DNA from: Alistipes dispar
GTDB lineage: Bacteria > Bacteroidota > Bacteroidia > Bacteroidales > Rikenellaceae
Direction: 5' to 3'
Assembly: GCF_006542685.1 (NCBI RefSeq)
Contig: NZ_AP019736.1
Location: 124,001 to 188,000, forward strand
DNA length: 64,000 nt
The stretch's first letter is position 1. Every line of letters starts with the position of its first letter. Below the pieces are notes generated by a model. It did no database searches. It worked only from the letters and a program-made list of their open reading frames with translations, and was not told where the DNA came from. Positions 51,025 through 60,114 of this stretch are shown here, in pieces. Both the position numbers and the translations under genes were made by a program.

Positions 51025-52250
51025 TGCCTGCCTCCTTTCTTCTCGTTGTAGTTGCCACGGCCGATCAACCACACCAAAGAGATACCCGCCTTGGTCGGGC
51101 CGAACCAGCGGCGGTTTTTAGTGGTCTGCCATACATAGTGACCGTCCAAAGGGATGTACTCCTTGTACGATCCTCCAAGGTAGCCGATTCCCAACGTGAA
51201 ATCCACATTGAACCGATGTCCCACAGGTAACGAGTAGCCGTAAGCCACGCCTCCCCCGTAACTCCATTTATCCCCCAAGTAACCTTTCCCACCCAATTCG
51301 AAATCATAGGTGACGATCTGCCCGTACAATCCGACATGATGCCCGGAAAACGGTTTTTCCACCGCTCTCCGACCGAACCAGCGGCGCAACTCCACATCTC
51401 CCCCATAGATACGCCAATAATTATGCTTCCGATCACTTTTCCACCAGGCATACATCCAATTCCCGGCCACAGACCAGTTCTTCCCCAAACAGAACTCAAC
51501 CCCGATGTCAGGTATCAAAACAGCGTCATAAAGCAAGTTTGTTTTCACCGCCATGCAAAACGGCCGTTTCTTTACCGGAGCTATGACGGTAACGGTATCA
51601 CGGATGCACAACGTATCACGTGTATGTATATATACCGTATCTCTGACGGGATTTATCGGATCACTATCATAGCATATTTTCACCATCGACGAACGAAGTT
51701 TCGGAAAATGGAATTTATACAAATATGAGTATGGCCTCCCCCCTTTCAGTCTTTTCAGTTCTCCCCCCAAATAAGGGCTGTCCTGGTTTTCCAAACGGAC
51801 GATCTTCTCCAACAAACGAAGGACATCCTCCCTCTCCGGAACATTCACATCCGCTCTCACCATCGTTATAAGTCCGTTCCAGTCGCTTCCCGAAAAATGA
51901 AAATCCCTCTCCAATACCGGAATCTTTATATAAGGTGATATATACCGCCACAAAACCTCTGCTCGTTTTTCAGACAGCCTTCCATTCAACAGCCCCCCTC
52001 CTTCCGGGGAAGCTCCTCCTATTATTTGAATTTTCCTGACAAGACGGACGGAGTCGTTCAATGCGGAACAGATTTTAGCAAACCGCTCCATCTCGTTCCC
52101 ATTGTCAAGTAAACATGTATCTATATTTACCTTTCCTTGATGAAAATAGATCCTTACCGAATCACGCTTCTCCTGAGCGGATATTTCTCCGCTTATACTC
52201 AACACGAGCACGAACAATACACATTTAATATAAAAACCTCTTTTCGTCAT
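51021..52250 (-). CDS. DUF3575 outer-membrane protein of fimbrial locus
   Basis: A 409-residue protein with a signal peptide ('LFVLVLSISGEISAQ'). Residues ~30-180 resemble an OmpA-like periplasmic domain ('VRIYFHQGKVNIDTCLLDNG', 'RKIQIIGGASPEGG'). The rest is DUF3575-type: 'AVKTNLLYDAVLIPDIGVEF', 'YAWWKSDRKHNYWRIYGGDVELRRWFG' in part and 'VDFTLGIGYLGGSYKEY', a small barrel. These genes head many Bacteroidales fimbrial operons. It overlaps the next gene by 4 bases. Confidence 0.8.
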   Translation of the reverse strand: MTKRGFYIKCVLFVLVLSISGEISAQEKRDSVRIYFHQGKVNIDTCLLDNGNEMERFAKICSALNDSVRLVRKIQIIGGASPEGGGLLNGRLSEKRAEVLWRYISPYIKIPVLERDFHFSGSDWNGLITMVRADVNVPEREDVLRLLEKIVRLENQDSPYLGGELKRLKGGRPYSYLYKFHFPKLRSSMVKICYDSDPINPVRDTVYIHTRDTLCIRDTVTVIAPVKKRPFCMAVKTNLLYDAVLIPDIGVEFCLGKNWSVAGNWMYAWWKSDRKHNYWRIYGGDVELRRWFGRRAVEKPFSGHHVGLYGQIVTYDFELGGKGYLGDKWSYGGGVAYGYSLPVGHRFNVDFTLGIGYLGGSYKEYIPLDGHYVWQTTKNRRWFGPTKAGISLVWLIGRGNYNEKKGGRQ

Positions 52251-52312
52251 TTAATCATTTGTTAATATGACAATCCAAACCCAGGCTTTTACACCCCCTT
52301 GAATTTCGACCG

Positions 52313-52320
52313 CAAAAATA
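52313..52320 (-). promoter_or_regulatory. Candidate promoter of fimbrial operon
   Basis: The - strand reads TATTTTTG (TAnnTTTG), 63 bases upstream of the DUF3575 start. The divergent regulator promoter lies ~180 bases away, with repeated ATACTTAA-type sites between. Confidence 0.5.
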
Positions 52321-52370
52321 CACACTTATAAACCAGCTTCCAAAGCAAAAAACAAACATTTTAAACTTAT

Positions 52371-52521
52371 AAATACTTAAAAAGACAACCACACAACAAC
52401 TACAACACTTACCACAGCAGCCAATCATGCTTACACAACAACTAAAAATACTTAACATCATAAAGAAAAGTACTTAAACATACAAAAAAACAGTTATCTT
52501 TGCAAGAAACATCATACTTAA
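52371..52521. repeat. Repeated TACTTAA boxes in divergent intergenic region
   Basis: AATACTTAA-like boxes occur at about 52371-52380, 52446-52455, 52468-52477 (AAGTACTTAA) and 52514-52521. They lie between the divergent promoters and may be binding sites of the LuxR-type regulator. In so AT-rich a stretch, chance cannot be excluded. Confidence 0.45.
52495..52502 (+). promoter_or_regulatory. Candidate promoter of LuxR-type regulator
   Basis: TATCTTTG matches TAnnTTTG. It places the transcript start near 52509, beyond the in-frame ATG at 52500, which supports the start codon at 52545. Confidence 0.55.
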
Positions 52522-52544
52522 TAACACTTAAAACAATAAAATAC

Positions 52545-53603
52545 ATGATATTCAGCACAAAAGCCGCCTCTTTTCTAAGTTCAATAAAAACTCAAACTTA
52601 CGACAAAAAAGAAAGAGAAATGATAATAACGTATCAACAAAAACGAGTCTTTCATCTATCCCTGCTCATGCTGGTCTTATGCGCACCCATATACATATAT
52701 TCAGTTCCATTTCCCAATGAACAGTTTTATTATATTAACAGCGTATTATTCCTGTTTATCATTATGTGCACTCTCGCTTATTTTAAAAAGAGAGTAAATC
52801 TGACCACGACCTTTTCCATTATACTGATAGCCATACATATCGAGATTTTTATCGAAATAATTTATTGCTCAATATGTAGCGGATATGAATATAGTTATCA
52901 AAGAGCATTGATAATGAGTAACATTACTATCTCTCTCTTATTTACCATGCTTTCCATCTGTGCCTATATGAGTAATATCTCCATCCTATTGTCCTCCCTT
53001 ACCATAGCTTCCTATACAATCTGCACACTTATCACCGACGAACCGTTCCTATACAGTTATCTGCCTTTGATCATCATCATATACACCATGATCCCCTTAT
53101 TAGGAAGATCCTTACACAGTAATATCAGCAGCTTGCTAAAAAGTAGCAACTTGCTAAAAGAGGAAGAGGAAATGCTTTTGAAACGTCTCCAAATGAAAAA
53201 GGAAGAACTATTCGCGTTCGCCGAGTTGTTAAGCGAGAATAACCCGGAAGAAAAGACAAGCTCCCTGTTAAACATAATAGGGGAACAATCCAAAGAAAAT
53301 CTTTTTACAGCCCTTGCCGCATACCAGAAAAAGGAAAAAAGTAAACTTGATACAATCAGGAGAATATATCCCAATTTATCCCCGTCCGAATTAAACATCT
53401 GCCGTTTAATACTGCAAGACAAGACCGTCAGCCAAATATGCGAATTATTACATCGGAGTAGCGGAAACATAACCAGCCAACGAGCGAACATACGTGCCAA
53501 ACTCGGACTGAAAAAAAGCGACAATTTAAAAGAAGCATTACAAGAACGCATGAGGCTGTATGAAGAAGAACACCGGCAAGAGGACTTTTCAGCCATGCGT
53601 TAG
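52545..53603 (+). CDS. Membrane-bound LuxR-type transcription regulator
   Basis: The 352-residue product has about six hydrophobic segments in residues 30-195, then a coiled-coil linker (about 200-270) and a C-terminal LuxR-like helix-turn-helix ('LSPSELNICRLILQDKTVSQICELL' followed by 'SGNITSQRANIRAKLGL', about 290-335). The architecture is that of Bacteroidetes membrane-tethered regulators of surface structures. It is transcribed divergently from the fimbrial operon, so it probably controls it. The stop overlaps a repeated element. Confidence 0.75.
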   Translation: MIFSTKAASFLSSIKTQTYDKKEREMIITYQQKRVFHLSLLMLVLCAPIYIYSVPFPNEQFYYINSVLFLFIIMCTLAYFKKRVNLTTTFSIILIAIHIEIFIEIIYCSICSGYEYSYQRALIMSNITISLLFTMLSICAYMSNISILLSSLTIASYTICTLITDEPFLYSYLPLIIIIYTMIPLLGRSLHSNISSLLKSSNLLKEEEEMLLKRLQMKKEELFAFAELLSENNPEEKTSSLLNIIGEQSKENLFTALAAYQKKEKSKLDTIRRIYPNLSPSELNICRLILQDKTVSQICELLHRSSGNITSQRANIRAKLGLKKSDNLKEALQERMRLYEEEHRQEDFSAMR

Positions 53604-53680
53604 GGATTGCAGAGTAAAGCCCACAGCCTTTAGGCGAGGACTTGAAACGTAAAGCCCGACCGTCCCACGGGAACGCCCAA
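53598..53680 (+). repeat. ~80-bp repeat, copy 1
   Basis: The sequence from 'CGTTAGGGATTGCAG' to 'GAACGCCCAA' recurs in inverted orientation at 55290-55367, sharing GCGAGGACTTG and AAAGCCCGACC. Bacteroidales genomes hold many such elements near mobile DNA. It overlaps the last codons of the regulator gene. Confidence 0.7.
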
Positions 53681-53691
53681 AAGAAAAAAAA

Positions 53692-53714
53692 TCCCCCGAA
53701 CATTCATCCGGGGG
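53692..53714 (-). terminator. Terminator abutting the IS element
   Basis: CCCCCG (about 53693-53698) pairs with CGGGGG (53708-53714), and on the - strand a U8 run follows. It lies 2 bases outside the IS left end and would stop - strand transcription coming from the transposase. Confidence 0.7.
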
Positions 53715-53715
53715 T

Positions 53716-55084
53716 AGTGTAAACTGAACTGTGTCACGGCTCTGTTTTTTATTCTTTCCCTCTTATTTGTGTGCAGATTTCACATCTGCATACAAATAAG
53801 AGGAGCCTTTCACAAGCAAAGTTACATAATCTTGAACCTATCACCAAATTTTATGGCAAGTTGCTGTGATATCAGTGCCCAATTAGACAGTGGCATAGTC
53901 CATTTCCCACTAATGTCTCGATAGGCAAGATACACAAGCTTTTCAAGTGCGGTGTCTGACGGGAACACACCTTTGTTCTTCGTTACTTTACGCACCTGAC
54001 GATGATAGCCCTCAACCGTATTGGTTGTGTAGATAAGTTTGCGGATTGCAGGAGTATACTGAAAATATTCCGTAAGACGCTCCCAGTTGTCGCGCCAGGA
54101 TTTGATTACTATGGGGTACATCTCACCCCATTTTCATCAACCATGTCAAGCTGTGCTAATGCAGAATCCTTGCTTACAGCACCATATACGGTCTTGAGAT
54201 CCTTCAGAAACTCTTTCTGATGCTTGCTTCCTACATACTTGATTGAGTTACGGATTTGGTGGACTACACATAGCTGAACGGAGGTTTCCGGGAATACACT
54301 TTGGATGGCATCAGGGAATCCCTTAAGACCGTCTACGCAACAAATCAGAATATCACGTACACCACGGTTCTGAAGGTCGGTCATAACATCAAGCCAGAAG
54401 TTAGCACCCTCACTCTCAGATATATACATACCAAGAAGATCCTTGTGACCAGACTTGTTTACACCTAGGACATTGTATATTGCACGAGTGACTGCACGAC
54501 CCTTATCGTCTTTTACCTTGTAGTGAATGGCGTCAAGCCAGCAAATGGCATAGACGGGGTCAAGCATACGGGACTTCCAGGCTGTTATTTCGGGAATAAC
54601 TCGGTCGGTTATAGCACTGATGGTTTCTGCTGAAAGGGTTGTGTTAAACTCACGCTCAAAGTACTTGCTTATATCACGAGTGCTTGTACCAAGAGCATAC
54701 ATGTTGATGATTTGATCTGCCATACCTTCAGCAAGAATTGTCTCACGTTTCTTAACTGTCTCCGGTTTAAAAGAACCGTCACGGTCACGAGGGGTTTCGA
54801 CTATCACCTCTCCATACTTTGTCTGTACGGTCTTGCTCATCTTGCCGTTACGACGATTGCCAGAACTGCAGTCAACGCTATTAAGGTGAGCATCCATCTC
54901 ACCTTCTAAGGCTGCGTTTAGGATACGTTCTAGCATAGGAGCCAAAGCTCCGTCTTTACCGAAGAGTGCTTCACCGCTACGCAGCTGCTGGGCTGCTTTC
55001 TTGTAGTCTATTTCCAAATTGGCCATATTATAAAAACTGTGTTAAACTATTATTATTATAGCCTGACACAGTTTATTTTACACT
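53716..55084 (-). mobile_element. IS256-family insertion sequence
   Basis: The ends match as imperfect inverted repeats: AGTGTAAACTGAACTGTGTCA from 53716 and, on the other strand from 55084, AGTGTAAAATAAACTGTGTCA (three mismatches). The length (~1.37 kb) and the transposase fit IS256. No clear target duplication was found (flanks GGGGGT and CTCGAAC), so one end may have been rearranged. Confidence 0.8.
53822..55026 (-). pseudogene. IS256 transposase, frameshifted
   Basis: The first part (55026-54109) has 'LEGEMDAHLN', 'YALGTSTRDISKYFE' and the acidic 'CWLDAIHYKVKD' and 'CCVDGLKGF' segments of Mutator/IS256 transposases. At an A4 run (54131-54134 on this strand) one A is missing against the family reading 'DEKWGEMYPI', so the frame ends in 'VRCTP'. 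The second part continues as 'MYPIVIKSWRDNWERL' to the stop at 53822. The third acidic residue lies in that second part. The copy is probably inactive unless the slip is a sequencing error. Confidence 0.85.
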
Positions 55085-55086
55085 CT

Positions 55087-55214
55087 CGAACGGGGCATTG
55101 AAAGCACTCTTGGAGTTTTTCATTTGTCAACAGGTTATTATCTTTGGATAGGTAGCTTTTTGACTTTGCTATTGGGCGAAATCGCATTGTTTGTATTAAA
55201 AAACAAAATAGGAT
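55087..55214 (+). pseudogene. C-terminal remnant of a membrane protein gene
   Basis: Immediately outside the IS right end the + strand is open from 55087 to a TGA at 55214 ('GIESTLGVFHLSTGYYLWIG' then a hydrophobic 'FLTLLLGEIALFVL'). No start codon is available in this frame. It looks like the tail of a gene whose front was lost when the IS arrived or rearranged. Confidence 0.45.
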
Positions 55215-55289
55215 GACTCACTATAATCTACTTCGTATTTTTCCATAAATGCAATCCTTGCCAAAAAGCAGTTTGTTCGGGTGGTTGTT

Positions 55290-55367
55290 TGGGCGTTCCC
55301 CCTTCGGGTCGGGCTTTCCGCTACAAGTCCTCGCTATGCTGTGGCTTTTCCCCTGCAATCCCTAACG
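55290..55367 (-). repeat. ~80-bp repeat, copy 2 (inverted)
   Basis: Reads as the reverse complement of the element at 53598-53680, from CGTTAGGG (55367) to GAACGCCC (about 55290). Further GC-rich inverted matches continue to about 55490 (for example GGGGCTTCGG and CCGAAAC), but no gene is seen in 55215-55492. Confidence 0.7.
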
Positions 55368-55492
55368 TGGGTGAAAGGGTTTTCACTATCTTGCGCTTGC
55401 ACTTTGACACACGGGGCTTCGGCTGTTCGCCGAAACTTCCCGCGCCCCGTCCCGCCCGAAAGAGTTCCCCGGCGTTTGTCCGGCAGCCGACA

Positions 55493-55945
55493 TTATTCAA
55501 GGTAGTATTCTATAATATCTTTTATCAGTAGCTCTTCTCCTTGTTTCCATAATTTCCAGCCTTGTTCACTCTTTATTGTATCGCCTTGTACCTCAAACGG
55601 TTTTCGGACTTCTGTATTGTCCTTGAAGCAGACTACCGTCACCATGCGAAGATAGTCTTCCCAAGAGATATAGTAGGTGTCAAAGTCATGCGTTCTTTTC
55701 GCTGGAATACCATTTATCCGCATGAGGCTGCGGTTGCGTTGCATCCTGTTTCCATGCATCATAATCTGCCCAGATGAACAGTTGATCCATGCCGTTTTTC
55801 CGCTTTCCTCGTTCAGTACAATTTCAGCCCTTCCCGCCATTAAGCCCAACACTCTAAAACGGAGCATGGGAAAAGTGTAGATCAGACTTGCCGTCTCTTC
55901 TAAGTATTCATGTATGTTGCTTCCGGATCTCCATGCCAAGGGCAT
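55493..55945 (-). CDS. Hypothetical protein
   Basis: A 150-residue protein with no signal or membrane segment. 'KTAWINCSSGQIMMHGNRMQRN', 'DFDTYYISWEDYLRMVTVVCF' and a C-terminal 'LLIKDIIEYYLE' helix are the main features. No family recognised. Its neighbours are the integrase (convergent side) and the repeat element. Confidence 0.5.
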   Translation of the reverse strand: MPLAWRSGSNIHEYLEETASLIYTFPMLRFRVLGLMAGRAEIVLNEESGKTAWINCSSGQIMMHGNRMQRNRSLMRINGIPAKRTHDFDTYYISWEDYLRMVTVVCFKDNTEVRKPFEVQGDTIKSEQGWKLWKQGEELLIKDIIEYYLE

Positions 55946-56012
55946 TAACGTATCTGATTCCGAAGAGTAACGTTATACTATCAGCCGATTTGGCTGTTAT
56001 TTTCTTTAAGTA

Positions 56013-57131
56013 TCAGACCTCGTCTTCCTCCATCAACAGATCGTCCAACGGGCTTTTGATATTGCTTTTGAAAGTGTCGGCTATGTGGACATACCTTTCC
56101 GTTGTCTTGATGTTGTTATGTCCCATAAGCTCTTTCACAATCTTGATGTCGATTCCCTGCTCCAGCAAGTGGGTGGCGAACGAATGGCGCAGCAGGTGCG
56201 GGTAAATCCGTTTCGTGATTCCCGCTTCCCGAGCCGCAGCCTTCAACCGTTTCGACACGATACTCTCGGTAAAAGGTTCGCCCGGTCTGTGTTCAAAGAG
56301 CCACACTTTCGGTTTGTATAGTCTGTTATATTCCGTCAGCTTTTTCATCAACGGTTTTGACAGCAGGGTGTAGCGGTCCTTCTTGCCCTTTCCCTGACGC
56401 ACCCGTATCAGGGAGCGGGGTTCGTTGATGTCGCCGGGTTTCAGTTCCAGCAGTTCGCTGATGCGCAACCCTGCGGAGTAGAGTATGGAGAACATACAGA
56501 AGAAACGCAGGTCTGTCACTGTCACGTCGAGTATTTTCTTTATTTCCTCCTTGCTCAACACGTCGGGCAGCGTCTTCTCCCGTTTGGCACGGTTCACCTT
56601 GTAACACCGCCGTTCCTGACCGAGAACTTTCTCGTAATAGAACTTGATGGCGTTGATACGCTGGTTTTGCTGGCAGGAGGATATGTTTTTCTCATGGATG
56701 AGATACAGCAGGTAGTCGTTTATCTCGCCGGGAGTAACCGTTTCAATCTTACGCCCCTCGAAATATTGTTGGAAATCGCGGAAATAGGAGGTATATACCC
56801 TTACGGTATGGTCACTGTAACGCACTTGCTGGAGTTTTTCCAGATAACCTTCCGGCAGTGGCGGCCGTTTGTCTTCCTCTTTACGGGGTGCGGTTTCCTT
56901 GATGGCGGAATAGTCTATAAACGCCATTTTCACATAGCGGTCGAAGAACTCGGCAAGCACGAAATTCTCTGCCGGTAGATAAGCTCTGCCACCGACAAGC
57001 AGTACGTTTTCTTCCTTCGACAGCGACAAGCGGATGTCATTGTCATTACCGAAAGTCACTTCGACAAATTCTCTCCCGTTTCTTACCACAGGAGAAAGTT
57101 TGATTTTGGGTTTTGGAGTATATATTTCCAT
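56013..57131 (-). CDS. Tyrosine recombinase (XerD-like integrase)
   Basis: A 372-residue integrase. After an N-terminal ~80-residue part ('KIKLSPVVRNGREFVEVTF') comes a SAM-like core-binding domain ('YSDHTVRVYTSYFRDFQQYFEG', about residues 105-185). The catalytic domain has Arg in 'SAGLRISELLEL', His-x-x-Arg in 'HLLRHSFATHLL', the second His in 'LMGHNNIKTTERYVH' and the nucleophile Tyr in that 'ERYVH'. All key residues are present, so it is probably active. It lies 13 bases downstream of the MORN gene and may belong to an integrative element or accessory island. Confidence 0.9.
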   Translation of the reverse strand: MEIYTPKPKIKLSPVVRNGREFVEVTFGNDNDIRLSLSKEENVLLVGGRAYLPAENFVLAEFFDRYVKMAFIDYSAIKETAPRKEEDKRPPLPEGYLEKLQQVRYSDHTVRVYTSYFRDFQQYFEGRKIETVTPGEINDYLLYLIHEKNISSCQQNQRINAIKFYYEKVLGQERRCYKVNRAKREKTLPDVLSKEEIKKILDVTVTDLRFFCMFSILYSAGLRISELLELKPGDINEPRSLIRVRQGKGKKDRYTLLSKPLMKKLTEYNRLYKPKVWLFEHRPGEPFTESIVSKRLKAAAREAGITKRIYPHLLRHSFATHLLEQGIDIKIVKELMGHNNIKTTERYVHIADTFKSNIKSPLDDLLMEEDEV

Positions 57132-57143
57132 GTTTTTTAAATT

Positions 57144-57968
57144 TTACCGGTCCCACTCGTTCAGGATTTCTCCGCTTATGATATCATATCGTATCCAGTG
57201 TCCCGTCTCGCGTCCCTCGGTGTATTCGCCTTGGACTGCGATATCGTCCCGGTCGATTTCTTTCCACGAACCGTGCTTGTAGCCGTTCTTGTACGAGCCG
57301 GATTTGTAGGCGTACAGCTTGCCATGTAGGTGGGCCGTGTATTCGTAGGGGCCGTCCAGTTCGCCGTTCTTATAGTGGCTGACGGTTTTGCTGACCCATC
57401 TCTCGGTGGTATCCTCGCTGATTTTCCATTGTTTTCCCTCTTTCCGGTCGTCGGTATAGTTTGCCTCGTAGATCTGCTTGCCGCTTTTCGGGTCAAAGCG
57501 TTGTTCCTTGCCGTTCCGCTTGCCCTGCCTATATTCCTGAACCATGTCCGGCTTCCCGTCGCTGAACCATGTCCTTACCGTACCGTCTATCTTCCCGTAC
57601 TGCATGGGTGCTTCCCGTTGCGGTGTCTTTCCGTTCTGATGATAGGAAACGAACAGACCATGCCGTCTGCCGTCGGTATACTTGCCCTTTTCCCGCAGGC
57701 TGCCGTTGCGGAAACGCCTGTACTCGCCCTGCATAACCCCTTTGGAAAAATGCACTATTTCCTCATCCTGCCCCCGCAAGATACGGAATTTGCCCGATAG
57801 CGGACGTTTTCCGCCCTTCAGATAATGGACGACTGTTCCATGCTGTTCGTCCGTGGTGGTTCGCAAGTCACCGGATTCCACGATCCGCTGTGCGAAGGCA
57901 GAACAACACAGCAGCGTGAGAACGATGGCCGCAAGCATTTTTCTTATGTTTCCCTTTGCCTTTCTCAT
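57144..57968 (-). CDS. Secreted MORN-repeat protein
   Basis: A 274-residue protein with a signal peptide ('AAIVLTLLCCSAFAQ'). The mature part is built from MORN/toxin-antitoxin-type repeats ('GEYRRFRNGSLREKGKYTDG', 'GKIDGTVRTWFSDGKPD', 'NGELDGPYEYTAHLHGK'). About nine repeats can be counted. Such exported MORN proteins in Bacteroidales are candidate immunity or envelope proteins. Its start overlaps the DUF4261 gene by 4 bases. Confidence 0.75.
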   Translation of the reverse strand: MRKAKGNIRKMLAAIVLTLLCCSAFAQRIVESGDLRTTTDEQHGTVVHYLKGGKRPLSGKFRILRGQDEEIVHFSKGVMQGEYRRFRNGSLREKGKYTDGRRHGLFVSYHQNGKTPQREAPMQYGKIDGTVRTWFSDGKPDMVQEYRQGKRNGKEQRFDPKSGKQIYEANYTDDRKEGKQWKISEDTTERWVSKTVSHYKNGELDGPYEYTAHLHGKLYAYKSGSYKNGYKHGSWKEIDRDDIAVQGEYTEGRETGHWIRYDIISGEILNEWDR

Positions 57969-58720
57969 TCGTCCGGATATTCAAGTTTCAATGTCATGCC
58001 GTCCAAAGCGATGCCTTCGCTAAGCGTGATGGCAAGTTTCTGTTCTTCGGAGAATCCTATGGTTTCCCCGTCCTGCAAGGTGACATCATCCGACAGGATA
58101 TAATGCACGATGTCCATTAGGAAATCACGGATGTCACTCAGATCGGCAGGGGCATACACTTCGATTTCCTCTTTCCCGAATTTTCTCAGTCCGTAGGTAT
58201 AGATGCCGGGGATTCCTTTCTGTGTGCGGTAGATGCCGAACCATACCCAGTCCATGACGGGCAGTTCATCTTCTTGCAGGAGTGCGGCCATATCCCTGTA
58301 AAATTCGGGTTGGAACACCATACCGTCGGTATATACCGCTGTAGCGTAGGACTGTTTCAGGCAGGAAGACGTGGCTCTGGTGAACAGTTTGGCTCTCTCC
58401 AGCAGGTTGGATTGGTCTCCGGTCACGGATACGAGGATATGTGCCTCGTGTTGTCGTGCCACTTCTGTTGCATCTTTCCACAGGTAGTTGCCCTGTGCAT
58501 AGTGTTCCGCTTCTCCGTTGGGTACGGGACCGGGCATGATGGCTATTGCCAATGTCATGCCGCTGAACATTCCGACAAGTACGTCACCGTTGTCGTCGTC
58601 ATCGGTAAGGACGATTCCCCAGTCTTCCTCGAAGTCATGGATGAACTGTTTCTTGTCCCATTGATTTTGTGAAAGCAACACGGACGAGACAAAGCATCCT
58701 TTGATATTATCCTTTTCCAT
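57965..58720 (-). CDS. DUF4261 domain protein
   Basis: A 251-residue cytosolic protein. 'MFSGMTLAIAIMPGPVPNGEAE' and 'EAHILVSVTGDQ' near residues 50-105, then 'LYRDMAALLQEDELPVMDWVWFGIYR'-type sequence in the middle, follow the DUF4261 pattern. This family often accompanies polymorphic toxin or accessory clusters. It overlaps the MORN gene by 4 bases. Confidence 0.7.
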   Translation of the reverse strand: MEKDNIKGCFVSSVLLSQNQWDKKQFIHDFEEDWGIVLTDDDDNGDVLVGMFSGMTLAIAIMPGPVPNGEAEHYAQGNYLWKDATEVARQHEAHILVSVTGDQSNLLERAKLFTRATSSCLKQSYATAVYTDGMVFQPEFYRDMAALLQEDELPVMDWVWFGIYRTQKGIPGIYTYGLRKFGKEEIEVYAPADLSDIRDFLMDIVHYILSDDVTLQDGETIGFSEEQKLAITLSEGIALDGMTLKLEYPDE

Positions 58721-58865
58721 ATAGTTCTTTCTTTTTGAGTCGTCAATTATTGAAGATTCTTGCGCAAGATAGGTATTTTACCCTGATTCCTTGGTACTTT
58801 CATCTGTTAATATACGATAAATGCAGGCCCTGCCTGTGACTTTACAGATAAAGGTTGCGCTCCGT

Positions 58866-59792
58866 TCAATAGATGCGCACATACTGTACTTCCCCGTCAA
58901 GCAGTTCAACATAGCGGTTGTCGGAAAAGCGCAATGTCTCCAGAGTCCTGCCTTCCTTCTTGACTTCCGATTTGTGGTATGGTTCGCCCCATGCGGCGAT
59001 GACCATTTCCCTCGTCATGCCGGTATCGACCTTGCGGAAGGCAATCAGCTTCCCGTATTTCTCGCCGTACCGTTTTTCCAGCTGGCCGATACGTGCCGTG
59101 CTTACAAACTCGTACACCTCGTCACCGCCTATAGGAAATGCTTCCACACGGACACCGTCAGCACCTTCCATCAGCAGAAACGCCCCGTCACTGTTCATCT
59201 TCAGGCCGATGTCCACACAACGGTACTCCGCACCTTCAGCCGGGGTGATTACCTGACCGTCCTCGGTCTCGACGGCCTTGGCAAGTGACAGGAATGTCTG
59301 TCCGACAAAGCGTTTCAGTTTCTCATAATACCCTATACAGGTCATGCTCAGCGGATACCTGAATGGGTTGTAATACATCTCATCACCGCTTTCTTTTTCA
59401 CGGAGCAGCAGGCAGCATCCAGCCGACAGGTAGTCTGTCTTTGTCCAGACCTTCACTACCTCGTAATATTTCCCCACCACCTCTTTAGAAGGGGTGGTAC
59501 TGATGTTGACCGCCTTGTACACCGTTCGGTCATCCCCGGTAAGGAAATTGACCGTATAGAAAGCATCCCAGTAGCCGTTCCTGTCATTTTTTACCCCATG
59601 CATGTACAGGGTCTGTCCCGGAAGGGAAGTGAAACTCCGCTTCTCCACGTTCGTCAGGCTGTCATAGGGGTGGGCATTTGTCACCGTGTACTCTTTCAGT
59701 CCATCGTTCTTGGGAACGATGTTAAGCTGTGCATGGGCATACATCACCGTGCACAGGAAGAAGGTTATAATTGGAATTGTTTTCATACTCAA
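58866..59792 (-). CDS. Exported protein of unknown function
   Basis: A 308-residue protein with a signal peptide ('IITFFLCTVMYAHAQ'). The mature part is beta-rich ('QTLYMHGVKNDRNGYWDAFY', 'GTREMVIAAWGEPY'-type end). 'MTREMVIAAWGEPYHKSE' near the C-terminus is a common motif in SmpA/OmlA-like folds. No family fixed. A 145-base gap without a gene follows before the DUF4261 start. Confidence 0.55.
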   Translation of the reverse strand: MSMKTIPIITFFLCTVMYAHAQLNIVPKNDGLKEYTVTNAHPYDSLTNVEKRSFTSLPGQTLYMHGVKNDRNGYWDAFYTVNFLTGDDRTVYKAVNISTTPSKEVVGKYYEVVKVWTKTDYLSAGCCLLLREKESGDEMYYNPFRYPLSMTCIGYYEKLKRFVGQTFLSLAKAVETEDGQVITPAEGAEYRCVDIGLKMNSDGAFLLMEGADGVRVEAFPIGGDEVYEFVSTARIGQLEKRYGEKYGKLIAFRKVDTGMTREMVIAAWGEPYHKSEVKKEGRTLETLRFSDNRYVELLDGEVQYVRIY

Positions 59793-59836
59793 TCACTTTT
59801 TAAGTTTACAGGTGGCATCCGGGAAAGAGCACTCAG

Positions 59837-60103
59837 CTATTTGCCGGAAATAGAGAACAGGTACAGAGACAGTCCTATCCCGACGGCAAGAATCACTCCC
59901 AGCCAGAACCGGAAAGTTTTCGGACCGAGCAGATTCATCCAGAAGTTACCTCCTGTACTACCCGGACGGGAATACGTCCACTTCCAGCCACAGATGACAC
60001 CGACAAGCCATATCAGAAGCAGGCCCGCCACGACCAGATAGCCGTAGCGGGGTTCCTGCTGTATCAGATTCGGAAAATCCTTTATTTTATCCAACCATTC
60101 CAT
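59837..60103 (-). CDS. Imm17-like small membrane protein
   Basis: An 88-residue paralogue of the protein at 45526: 'EPRYGYLVVAGLLLIWLVGVI' and 'GWKWTYSRPGS' align with 'HPKYGLLFGVGLLALWLAGLL' and 'RWKWACEWQFHG', and both end in a second membrane segment. This pattern suits immunity protein 17 (inner-membrane immunity to polymorphic toxins). The toxin is not seen in the window. Confidence 0.68.
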   Translation of the reverse strand: MEWLDKIKDFPNLIQQEPRYGYLVVAGLLLIWLVGVICGWKWTYSRPGSTGGNFWMNLLGPKTFRFWLGVILAVGIGLSLYLFSISGK

Positions 60104-60114
60104 ATCTCACCGGT

